This document shows positions 1-7,609 of a stretch of 64,000 nt of DNA, one piece after another. The translations under genes were made by a program, and so were the position numbers. The stretch's first letter is position 1. Each line of letters begins with the position of its first letter. The notes under the pieces are model-generated. The model worked only from the letters and a program-made list of their open reading frames with translations. It ran no database searches and was not told the origin of the DNA. Origin of the DNA: Streptomyces noursei (GTDB lineage: Bacteria > Actinomycetota > Actinomycetes > Streptomycetales > Streptomycetaceae); the NCBI RefSeq assembly GCF_001646665.1, contig NZ_LWBU01000363.1, positions 79,599 through 143,598 on the forward strand, in the 5' to 3' direction.

Positions 1-285
1 GTAGCCGGCGCGCAGGCCGCGCGGCTCGCGGGAGATCAGCCCGCCGGAGCGGTGGTAGTAGCGCAGTTCCCGGGTGCGCACGGCGCCGGCCTCGAGGTCG
101 TCGAGGAGCCCGAGCGCGTCGAGTTCGCGGACGGCGTTGGGCATGAGGTTCAGTCCCGCGCCGGCCGGCCGGATCTCGCGGGTGGCCTCCACGACGGTGA
201 CGCGCCGGAACCCCGCGGCGTGCAGGGCGAGCGCGGCGGTCAGTCCGGCGACGCCGCCGCCGGCGATGAGGATGTGCGGGGTCAT
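1..285 (-). CDS. FAD-dependent monooxygenase, PhzS-like (N-terminal 95 residues only)
   Basis: Only the first 95 codons lie in the window; the gene continues past base 1. The protein opens MTPHILIAGGGVAGLTAALA, a Rossmann FAD-binding GxGxxG motif, followed by an E in VVEATREIRPAGAGLNL that would contact the FAD ribose. The following ELRYYHRSG and EPRGLRAG stretches resemble PhzS, the flavin hydroxylase of phenazine carboxylate, and related class A aromatic hydroxylases. Such enzymes use NAD(P)H and O2 to hydroxylate or oxidatively decarboxylate aromatic acids. It starts 10 bp after the PrnB-like gene ends, so the two are probably co-transcribed. The substrate cannot be inferred; the PhzS resemblance is from recalled motifs. 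Confidence 0.8.
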   Translation of the reverse strand, partial: MTPHILIAGGGVAGLTAALALHAAGFRRVTVVEATREIRPAGAGLNLMPNAVRELDALGLLDDLEAGAVRTRELRYYHRSGGLISREPRGLRAGY

Positions 286-295
286 CGTCTCCCCC

Positions 296-1417
296 TCACG
301 CGGCGGCGGGGCGCGGGCGCCGGGTGGCCTGGCGCACCAGCGTCTCGTTGTCCCGGGTCAGGTCGAGCACCGAGCGGAGCAGCGCCACCGGCGCGCCGCC
401 GCTGCCCTCGTCGTACAGCCGCAGGTCGTCGCTGTAGGCCTTGCGGGCGATGCCGATGTGGCGGGCGCGGAACGTCTTGAGGATCCGCAGCACCCGCGCC
501 AGCGCGTGCGCGGAGGCGACGAGCCGGGGCGGCAGCCGGTGCACGGTCTCCCAGCTCAGCGCGGCGGACAGTTTGCTGACGGCGGAGACACCGCCGCGGT
601 GGGCGGCGTGGAAGGCGCGCCACGACGGGAGGCTGTACTCGACCGACTCGGCGAGGAAGGCGTCGTACCCCGGGTGGGGGCGGTCGCACTGCCAGACCGT
701 CAGGTCCACCAGCCACAGCGGCACCTGCGCGGCGGCCGGACCGAGGTAGCCGCGGCCGGCGACGTCGACCTCCTCGAAGTAGGGGCGCAGGGTGCGGGCG
801 AAGTAGGCGGGCGAGACGTGGTCGATGGTGAAGTCGATGGAGTCGACCATCGTCTGGACGTGCTGTGCGGTGCGGTCCAGGGCGAGGGCGAAACCGGGGT
901 CGTACGGTTCGAGGCGGGCCAGCCGGCCGCAGGTGTCGAGGGCGGTGACGAGGCTGGGGAAGACCATGCGGACGGCTTCCTGGAGGCGGGCCTCCATCTC
1001 GTGGCCGGTGTACATCCGCTGCCGGGTGCCCAGCGGGTTCCAGGTGGTGTAGTGGTGCACGGTGTCCCGGGGCACCATGTCGGTGCGGCGCGCCAGTTCC
1101 TCCAGGACGGGCAGGACCTCGGGGACGGCGGCGACCGGCTCGACGCCGTGCCGTTTGAGGGAGCCCAGCAGCATGCCGAGGTCCCGCATCGCGGCGAGCG
1201 CCTCGATGACGCACCACCCGGCGACCCGGTCGAGGTCGGGTACGAGGGTGCGCAGGGCGACGGTCAGTGCGGGGACGTCGGCGTCGCGGTTCATCGCGGG
1301 GAGCGCGGCGAGCAGCGCGTCGGCGCCGAGCGGGTCGGCGTCACGTATCTCGGTGATGCGGTAGCGCGGTTCGGCGCAGGTGTCGAGACACGGTGCGACA
1401 AGGTCGTACAGGGTCAA
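296..1417 (-). CDS. PrnB-like haem protein (monodechloroaminopyrrolnitrin synthase family)
   Basis: 373 residues, close to the 361 of Pseudomonas PrnB. PrnB has the fold of indoleamine/tryptophan 2,3-dioxygenases and rearranges 7-chlorotryptophan to an aminophenylpyrrole in pyrrolnitrin synthesis. H320 in FRARHIGIARKAY sits where PrnB carries its proximal haem ligand (His313), and the following GSGGAP resembles the G(T/S)GG loop of the dioxygenase superfamily. No signal peptide or membrane segment. It lies between a flavin monooxygenase and an exporter on the same strand, 63 bp downstream of the exporter gene. Family membership is well supported; reaction and substrate are not. No tryptophan halogenase is visible in the window, so true pyrrolnitrin synthesis is not implied. 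Confidence 0.75.
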   Translation of the reverse strand: MTLYDLVAPCLDTCAEPRYRITEIRDADPLGADALLAALPAMNRDADVPALTVALRTLVPDLDRVAGWCVIEALAAMRDLGMLLGSLKRHGVEPVAAVPEVLPVLEELARRTDMVPRDTVHHYTTWNPLGTRQRMYTGHEMEARLQEAVRMVFPSLVTALDTCGRLARLEPYDPGFALALDRTAQHVQTMVDSIDFTIDHVSPAYFARTLRPYFEEVDVAGRGYLGPAAAQVPLWLVDLTVWQCDRPHPGYDAFLAESVEYSLPSWRAFHAAHRGGVSAVSKLSAALSWETVHRLPPRLVASAHALARVLRILKTFRARHIGIARKAYSDDLRLYDEGSGGAPVALLRSVLDLTRDNETLVRQATRRPRPAAA

Positions 1418-1480
1418 CGGGATGCCCCCCTCGGGCGTGTGGGTTCATGAGTGGCGCGGCGCTCGCCGGTCGGGCGGCGG

Positions 1481-2875
1481 TCACCGCGGGTCGCCCACCC
1501 GGCCCCGGCGCGGCGGTGCCGGTGCGGGCGCGGGCGGGCCGGACCGGAGCGACAGCAGGACGGCCGCCGCGGCGAACGCGGCGCCGACCAGCAGCGCCGC
1601 CTGATGGCCCGCGGTCTCGGCCTGGGGTGTGGCCGTGCCGGTACGGGTGGTGGCCACGGCCACGAGGACGGCCAGGCCCAGGACGGATCCGAACTGCTGG
1701 CTGGTGTTGATCAGCCCGGAGGCGAGGCCGGTCTCCTCGGGTGCGGCCCCTGCCGTGGCGGCCGCGTTGGTGGTGACCATGACCAGCGGCAGGGCGGCGC
1801 CCAGCACGAGGCTGGGCGCGAGGACGGTGGTGGCGAAGGTGCCGTCGGCGCTCAGGGACAGGGCGAGCCAGACCATTCCGGCGAGCAGCAGCCCGAAGCC
1901 GAGGGTCGTGGTGCGGCCGAGGCCGAGGCGGACGATGAGGCGGCCGGTCAGCGGGGCGGTGGCGACCACGACCAGGGACAGCGGGAGCAGACCGAGGCCG
2001 CCGGCGAGCGGGGACCGGTCCAGCACGTTCTGGAGGTAGAGGCTGACCAGGAAGAACATGGGGAACAGCGCCATCTGGGCCAGGGCGCTCAGCGCGTTGG
2101 CGCGGCGCAGCGCGGGCCGTGCCAGCACGGCGGGCGGGACGAGGGGCCGGGCGACGCGGCGCTGTACGGCGGCGAAGGCGGCGAGCAGCGCGAGTCCGGC
2201 GGCGCCCGCGAGGGGGCTGCGCCCGACGAGCGCGTAGGCGAGGAGGCCCAGGCCGGCGGTGGCGGTGAGCGCGCCGAGCGGGTCGAACCCCGCCCCGGCG
2301 CCGCGGGTGCCGCCGTCCAGGAGGCGCAGGGCGAGCAGGCCGAGCACGGCGGCGACGGCCACGTTGAGCCAGAAGGTGGAGCGCCAGCCGAGCAGGTCGG
2401 TGAGGACACCGCCCAGGACGGTGCCGAGGACGCCGCCGAGTCCTCCCATCGCGGCGAAGGCGCCGAGCGCCTTGTGCCGGGCGGGGCCGTCCGGGAAGAG
2501 GACCAGCAGCAGGGCGAAGGCGGCGGCGCCCGCGAAGGCCGCGCCGACGCCCTGCGCGGCGCGGGCGGCGGTCAGCGCGCCGGTGGACTGGGCGAGGCCG
2601 CCCGCGGCGGAGGCGGCCGCGAGGAGCGCGAGGCCGCCGGTGTACGTCCGCCGGTGGCCGAACAGGTCGGCGGCGCGGCCGCCGAGGAGGAGCAGCCCGC
2701 CGAAGGTGATGAGGTAGGCGTTGGCCACCCATGACAGTCCTGCGGACCCGGCGCGGAGGTCCTCGCCGACGGACGGCAGTGCCACGTTCACGATCGCGGT
2801 GTCCATGATCATCAGCAGCTGGGTGGCGGCCAGCAGTCCCAGCGCGCCGCGCCGCGGCCCGGGCGTCCGGCTCAT
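1481..2875 (-). CDS. MFS drug/metabolite exporter (DHA2, EmrB/QacA type)
   Basis: 464 residues from the ATG at 2875, which has a G-rich ribosome site about 6 nt upstream; the open frame continues upstream as low-quality Gly/Arg/Asp sequence that I exclude. The N-terminus has the first helix with LLMIMDTAIVNVALP, the D-x-x-I-V-N-V-A-L-P signature of 14-helix proton-antiport exporters, then a loop 2-3 motif RAADLFGHRR. Hydrophobic helices run to the C-terminus. It probably exports the product of the neighbouring monooxygenase/PrnB-like genes, or gives self-protection, but this is inferred from position only. A repeat-rich non-coding tract lies directly upstream. Confidence 0.85.
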   Translation of the reverse strand: MSRTPGPRRGALGLLAATQLLMIMDTAIVNVALPSVGEDLRAGSAGLSWVANAYLITFGGLLLLGGRAADLFGHRRTYTGGLALLAAASAAGGLAQSTGALTAARAAQGVGAAFAGAAAFALLLVLFPDGPARHKALGAFAAMGGLGGVLGTVLGGVLTDLLGWRSTFWLNVAVAAVLGLLALRLLDGGTRGAGAGFDPLGALTATAGLGLLAYALVGRSPLAGAAGLALLAAFAAVQRRVARPLVPPAVLARPALRRANALSALAQMALFPMFFLVSLYLQNVLDRSPLAGGLGLLPLSLVVVATAPLTGRLIVRLGLGRTTTLGFGLLLAGMVWLALSLSADGTFATTVLAPSLVLGAALPLVMVTTNAAATAGAAPEETGLASGLINTSQQFGSVLGLAVLVAVATTRTGTATPQAETAGHQAALLVGAAFAAAAVLLSLRSGPPAPAPAPPRRGRVGDPR

Positions 2876-3818
2876 CGACGGCCCCCGTGCCCGCGCCCCG
2901 CCGCACGGCGGGCCACGACCGCCCCGTCCGCCACCGCGGCCGCACCGGTGACCGCGGCCCGCGCCGGTCGGACGGGCGCGGCCGGGAGGTGTCCCGGCCG
3001 GAGGGAGGCGCCGCGGCCGCAGTGCCATCCGGGATCGCCCGCACCATGACCGTGCGAACCGCTCCCGGGCGTCGCACCCGTCACGGCCGCCGCACCGGTC
3101 CTGGACGCCGAGCCGGCCCCGGGCGTCGCACCCGCCACAGCCGCCGCACCGGTCCTGGACGCCGAGCCGGTCCCGAGGGTCGCGCCCGTCACGGCCGCCC
3201 TGCCCGTCCCAGCGGCCGAACCGCTCCCGGGCGCCCAACCGGTCCCAACCGCCGCACCGGTCCCAACCGCCGCACCAGTCCCGGCCGTCGCACCCGTCAC
3301 ACCCACCCAGGCGGTCTCCACCGCCGTACTTGTCCCGGCCGCCGAATCAGCTTCAGACGCCGAACCAGCTTCAGACGCCGCGCCCGTCACAGCCGCCCAA
3401 CCGCTCCCGGCCGCCGCACCCGTCACAGCACGGTGCGGACCGGGCGCAGGGCGGACGGCGCGGCCGCCCCGCGCGCACCGCCCCGGATCGGCGGCGCGCA
3501 GACGGGCGGGCGCGGGGGCGCAGAGCACGGACCGGGCGAGCCACGCCGCGCCGACCTCGCGGTCCGCGGCACCGCGTGCGGCGGGCCGGCCGGAGGGGCC
3601 GCGCGTGGCAGCGCCGGGCCGGCCGCAGGGGCCCGCCCCGCACGTGGCCGCGCGCCGCACCGCACCACGAGCAACCGCACCACGGGCCGCCGCACCACGA
3701 GCAACCGCACCCGCGCCCGGCGCCGGAGCCGCCGCACCGCGGGCGGGCCGGCGCGCCGGGCGGCGGCCGACCGGAGCGAGCGCGGGCCGTCGCCGCGGGG
3801 CGCGCGGGAGGCGCCCGG
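2876..3818. repeat. 943-bp non-coding interval with 54-bp and 18-bp tandem repeats
   Basis: Between the exporter and the HpaB-like gene no frame gives a credible protein. The core is repetitive: a 54-bp unit beginning GGGCGTCGCACCCG runs 3067-3120 and again 3121-3174 with few mismatches, followed by a more diverged copy. An 18-bp unit GGTCCCAACCGCCGCACC occurs twice in direct tandem at 3241-3258 and 3259-3276, and related Pro/Ala/Val-codon-like blocks continue to about 3430. The unit lengths are multiples of 3 and 9. On the plus strand one frame reads as Pro/Ala/Val repeats from 3050, but a TGA at 3047-3049 precedes it and no start follows. It may be a decayed repetitive gene or a minisatellite. 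Confidence 0.6.
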
Positions 3819-5270
3819 TCATCGGGCGCCGCCCAGTCCGTAGCCGTCCAGGCACGCTCGGGCGAGCGCCTCGCAGGCGGGGCCGCCGCCCTCCCAGGCC
3901 TGCTGGGTGAGGTAGACGTGCGGGGCGCCGTGGTAGAAGCGCTCGTACTGCTCGTGGCGGCCGGCGAACTCCGAACCGAGCGCGTCCCAGGCGAGTTTGA
4001 GCAGCTTGACACGGTCCTCGGCGGGGGTGCCGGGCGAGCGGACGTACTTGCGGAGCAGCGGTCCCAGCTCCGGGTGCAGCAGGTCCTCGCCGGACGCGGG
4101 CAGTTGGATCAGGCCGCCCCCCGCGAGCAGCCTGATCTCCTGGACCGCCTGCGGGTACAGCTCGCCGGCCATGATGCGGTGCGCGTAGGAGATGTCCCTG
4201 CCGGGCGCGACGCCGCCGCGCCCGCCGTCGACCTCCTCGCAGGACGCCTCCGCCGCCAGCACGAACGCCTTGGCCTGGGCGACGCGGCCGAGGAGCCGGC
4301 CGATGGCCTGGGTGACCTGCGGCACTTCGTAGGTGTTGTTGGCCTTGGTGATCAGGATCGCGACGCCGGTGAGGAACTCCAGCTTCGTCCAGAAGCGGGT
4401 GGCGGCCTGGTGGACGAAGTTCAGGAAGGCGGGGGTGTGCCACCACATCCGGAACGCCACGTCGACGTTCCGGTACGCGAGGACCCGTTCCCACGGCACG
4501 AACACGTCGTCGCACACGAGCAGCGCGTCGTTCTCGTCGAAGCGGGAGGAGAGCGGGTTGTCGAAGACGCTGCGCGCCCGTGCCTCGTAGGAGGTGCGGG
4601 AGACGAGCCGCAGCCCCGGTGTGCCGACCGGGACGGAGAAGCACACCGCGTGCTCGACGTCCTGCGGGGTGAGCGGCTCGATCGTGCCGACGAGCACCTC
4701 GTTGCCGAAGACCGCCGCGGTGCCGATCGTCTTGGCGCCGCGCACCACGATCCCGCCGTCCTTCTCGGCGACCACCCGCACCACCAGGTCGTCCTCCTCC
4801 TGCGCGGAGGGCGGCCGGGTGCGGTCGATCTGCGGGTTGGTGAGGGTGAAGGTCGGGTAGAGGTCGCCCTCGGCGAGCCGCCGGTGGTACGCGAGGGCGG
4901 CGTCCGAGCCGTCGTACGCGTCCGTCGTGAACAGGGACGGCAGCGCCGCGAAGCCCGCCGCGCCGCCCGCCATGCAGTCGGGCGTGCGGCCCAGGAAGCC
5001 GAAGCTCGCCTCCGCCCACACCTTGTACGCCTCGCGGCGGGCGACGAGGTCGCCGTACGAGCGGGGGATCGCGAAGGCCCGGTGGACACCGCCCCGGGTG
5101 AGGACCGGGGCGTGCGCGGAGTCGTGCGCCAGGTCGTACAGGCGGGCGATCGAGGCGGCGGTGTTGCGGAACGCCGGGTGCGAGGCGACGTCCTCGATCC
5201 GCTCCCCGTCGAGCCATATCTCCCGGCCGTCGCGCAGCGACGCCAGATACTCCTGACCGGACCTCGTCAC
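3819..5270 (-). CDS. 4-hydroxyphenylacetate 3-monooxygenase (HpaB) family flavin hydroxylase
   Basis: 483 residues from the GTG at 5270. I chose this start because a strong AGGAGG (5278-5283) sits 7 nt upstream; an in-frame ATG at 5294 lacks such a site. The protein has the acyl-CoA-dehydrogenase-like fold of FADH2-dependent hydroxylases: an N-terminal helical part (FLGRTPDCMAG), a beta domain with VVRGAKTIGTAAVFGNEVLVG, and a C-terminal helical bundle. Family members ortho-hydroxylate phenols, or hydroxylate halogenated aromatics and peptidyl or tryptophan-derived rings, using reduced flavin from a separate reductase. No reductase is present here, so one must be encoded elsewhere. It lies in the aromatic-oxidation block downstream of an AraC regulator. 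Confidence 0.85.
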   Translation of the reverse strand: MTRSGQEYLASLRDGREIWLDGERIEDVASHPAFRNTAASIARLYDLAHDSAHAPVLTRGGVHRAFAIPRSYGDLVARREAYKVWAEASFGFLGRTPDCMAGGAAGFAALPSLFTTDAYDGSDAALAYHRRLAEGDLYPTFTLTNPQIDRTRPPSAQEEDDLVVRVVAEKDGGIVVRGAKTIGTAAVFGNEVLVGTIEPLTPQDVEHAVCFSVPVGTPGLRLVSRTSYEARARSVFDNPLSSRFDENDALLVCDDVFVPWERVLAYRNVDVAFRMWWHTPAFLNFVHQAATRFWTKLEFLTGVAILITKANNTYEVPQVTQAIGRLLGRVAQAKAFVLAAEASCEEVDGGRGGVAPGRDISYAHRIMAGELYPQAVQEIRLLAGGGLIQLPASGEDLLHPELGPLLRKYVRSPGTPAEDRVKLLKLAWDALGSEFAGRHEQYERFYHGAPHVYLTQQAWEGGGPACEALARACLDGYGLGGAR

Positions 5271-5388
5271 CGTTTCTCCTCCTGCGGACGTCATTGCCGC
5301 AGGAGAGCCTGTCCGCCGGTCCACACCTTCGGCAATGAACGTCCGTCCAATGGTCTTTAAGAACCGGCCAGCCCGCGGCCGGAAACCA

Positions 5389-6360
5389 TTACGCGGCGCT
5401 CGCCGCACCCGCCCGGTACTCACCGGGAGTGACGCCGAACCATTTGCGGAAGGCAAGGTGGAAACCGACGGCGCTCTGGTATCCGACCCGTTCGGGCACC
5501 GCAGACTGGGGCAGGGACGTTTCGCCGAGCAGCCGTGCCGCCTCCTGCATGCGCCGTCCGGTCAGGTGCCGGGCCGGCGCCTCGCCGACCAGGGCGCGGA
5601 ACGCGGCCGTGAACGCGGAGCGGGACATACCGACCTCACGGGCGAGGGACTCGATGGTCCACGGCTCGGCGAACCGGGTCGCGATCATCACCAGGGCGCG
5701 GCTGACGCCCGGGTGGCGCAGCACCGGCAGCGAGGCGGGGTTCTCGGCGAACTCCCGCAGCAGCGGGCGCAGCGCCAGCACCAGGGCCATCTCGAAGGCT
5801 CGCAGGGTGATCAGCCGGTCGCCGGGGCCGATGGGCCGGTCGGGGGCGGCGAGCAGCCGGAGGGTGTCGCGCAGCAGCGGTTCGCGGTCGACCTGCGAGC
5901 CGTCGAGCACCAGGGCCCAGGGCAGCGCCTGGTACAGACCGGTGGCGGCGCTGGCGTCGTAGTGCAGCCCGGCGCAGAGCAGCCGGCTCTCCGGCCCGGT
6001 ACCGCCGATGCGGATCTCGCCGGAGGTGCCGGGCTGGCGCTCCGGCAGCATGGCCTTGAGCGGGACGCCCTGCCGGTCGGGCCGGTCGGCGAGCCGGTGT
6101 GCGGTGCCGGTGGGGAAGACCGCCAGGTCACCGGCGTGCAGTTCCTGCGGCGGCTGTCCGTCGGCGGTGATCCAGCAGTTGCCCTCGACGATGTAGTGGA
6201 GGACGGCGCAGCCCTGCTCGGCGTCGCCCTCGATCGCCCAGGGGGCGCGGACGTGCCAGCGGCTGTCGAAGACACCGGTGAGGCGCAACGGTTGCAACAG
6301 CTCACTCAGGAGATCGTCGTTCGGGTCGTCGTTCCCGGTTTCGGCGCGCACGGTGTCCAT
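5389..6360 (-). CDS. AraC-family transcriptional regulator with N-terminal cupin
   Basis: 323 residues. Residues about 15-200 form an AraC-type cupin sensor (HYIVEGNCWITADG, LHAGDLAVFPTGTAHRL). The C-terminal hundred residues carry two helix-turn-helix motifs: WTIESLAREVGMSRSAFTAAFRALVG and the second, SAVPERVGYQSAVGFHLAFRKWFGVTPGEYR, the classical AraC signature end. It is divergent from the NmrA-like reductase (117 bp apart) and upstream of the HpaB-like gene on the same strand with a 118-bp gap. It could therefore control both. The ligand is unknown; this subfamily (cupin_6) often regulates a divergent oxidoreductase. Confidence 0.9.
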   Translation of the reverse strand: MDTVRAETGNDDPNDDLLSELLQPLRLTGVFDSRWHVRAPWAIEGDAEQGCAVLHYIVEGNCWITADGQPPQELHAGDLAVFPTGTAHRLADRPDRQGVPLKAMLPERQPGTSGEIRIGGTGPESRLLCAGLHYDASAATGLYQALPWALVLDGSQVDREPLLRDTLRLLAAPDRPIGPGDRLITLRAFEMALVLALRPLLREFAENPASLPVLRHPGVSRALVMIATRFAEPWTIESLAREVGMSRSAFTAAFRALVGEAPARHLTGRRMQEAARLLGETSLPQSAVPERVGYQSAVGFHLAFRKWFGVTPGEYRAGAASAA

Positions 6361-6477
6361 GGACGATCCTTCAACCCCCGCCCCGAATTGTTAATTGATC
6401 GGCCAAAGCCGCCGCCGCCAGCCTGTGAGGAGCCGTCATGGCAGCAGTCACACCCTATCGAAGGGCCAATCAGGCAT

Positions 6478-7431
6478 ATGTCGGAGCCAATGTCCGAGCA
6501 GAATCAGATGCGGGTCGCCGTGGTCGGGGCGACCGGTTTCCAGGGGGGCGCGGTCGCCCGTCTGCTGACGGAGCGTGACCATCGGGTGCGCACCCTGTCC
6601 CGGCGTCCCGAGGGCGACCGGCCGCCGCTGCCCGGCGTCTCGTGCGCCACGGGCGACCTCGGCGACGCCGGAGCCGTGCGCCAGCTGTTCACCGGGGCGA
6701 CGCACGCGGCGGTGGTGATGCCGCTGGTGTACGAGGCGAAGCGGGTGCGGGCCTACGCCCGGAACATCGCCGACGCGGCCGTGCAGACCGGGGTGCGGCG
6801 GCTGGTGTACAACGCCAACACCCGGGTGCCGCGCACGGCCACGGACGTGGCGGCGTTCGAGACCCGCCGGATCGCCGAGGAGGAGCTGCGGGAGAGCGGC
6901 GTACCGCTGGTGGTGCTGCGCCCGCCGGTCTACCTGGACAACCTCTTCAGTCCGTGGAACGGCCCGGCCCTGGTCAACGACGGCGTCCTCGCCTACCCGC
7001 TGCCGGCCGACGTCCCGGTGGCGTGGCTGTCGCACGGGGACCTGGCCCGGGCGGTGTACGCGGCGCTCACGGTGCCGGGGCTGGAGGGTCGGACGTACGA
7101 CATCGGCGGCGAGCGCGCCCTGACGGGGGACCAGCTGGCGGAGGAGTTCGGCCGGGGGCTGGGGCGGGCGGTGCGCTACCGGGCGCAGGCGCCGCACGTC
7201 TTCGAGCAGGCCCTCGCCCAGGCCATCGGTCCGGCCGGGGCGGCCGGGGTGGCGGGCATCTACCACTACATGGCGAAGGGCCGCGATCCGCTGCTGATGG
7301 ACGGGGACGACGGACGGTCGGCGCGGGCCCTGTCGGTGGCGCCGGCGCCGGTCGACGAGTGGGTGGCGCGCCGTCCGTGGCAGATCTGGGCGAGCGATCC
7401 TGAGGAGCGCGGCGCCCAGACGCTCACCTGA
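6478..7431 (+). CDS. NmrA/SDR-type NAD(P)-binding reductase
   Basis: 317 residues from ATG 6478; ATG 6490 is an alternative and neither has a convincing ribosome site. The N-terminus has VAVVGATGFQGGAVARLL, the GxxGxxG nucleotide-binding motif of atypical short-chain dehydrogenases, and TLSRRPEG, whose arginines suggest NADP preference. The rest resembles NmrA/HSCARG-like and isoflavone-reductase-like proteins, with a conserved LRPPVYLDNL segment. These proteins either reduce aromatic or quinone substrates or sense redox state. Divergent from the AraC regulator. A possible short ORF with a strong ribosome site overlaps its start (6438-6578). Ends with a hairpin and T-run. Confidence 0.85.
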   Translation: MSEPMSEQNQMRVAVVGATGFQGGAVARLLTERDHRVRTLSRRPEGDRPPLPGVSCATGDLGDAGAVRQLFTGATHAAVVMPLVYEAKRVRAYARNIADAAVQTGVRRLVYNANTRVPRTATDVAAFETRRIAEEELRESGVPLVVLRPPVYLDNLFSPWNGPALVNDGVLAYPLPADVPVAWLSHGDLARAVYAALTVPGLEGRTYDIGGERALTGDQLAEEFGRGLGRAVRYRAQAPHVFEQALAQAIGPAGAAGVAGIYHYMAKGRDPLLMDGDDGRSARALSVAPAPVDEWVARRPWQIWASDPEERGAQTLT

Positions 7432-7455
7432 ACGCCACTGGACACACCCGAGCAT

Positions 7456-7497
7456 GAACCGGCCTCTGTTTTCCACTCGAACGGGGCCGGTTCTTTT
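7456..7497 (+). terminator. Rho-independent terminator after the NmrA-like gene
   Basis: GAACCGGCC (7456-7464) pairs with GGCCGGTTC (7485-7493), a perfect 9-bp stem with a 20-nt loop, followed at once by TTTT. It lies 24 bp after the stop codon and separates the reductase from the glgE operon. Confidence 0.75.
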
Positions 7498-7609
7498 CGT
7501 GTTCGCCTACGCCTGAGTAGTTAACAACGCGCCGGATTGCCCACCCGAAGGGTGTGGGTAGGGCTCCACCGGTACCCGCCCACCCGAGTGAACCCGGACA
7601 GGAGCGGTG

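Noticed and set aside
3330..5360. 676-residue plus-strand frame antisense to the HpaB-like gene
   Set aside because: No domain; the HpaB-like frame has strong family motifs and a strong ribosome site.
296..6360. Calling the left-end block a pyrrolnitrin cluster
   Set aside because: Only a PrnB-like protein is present; flavin-dependent tryptophan halogenases PrnA/PrnC and the PrnD oxygenase are not visible.
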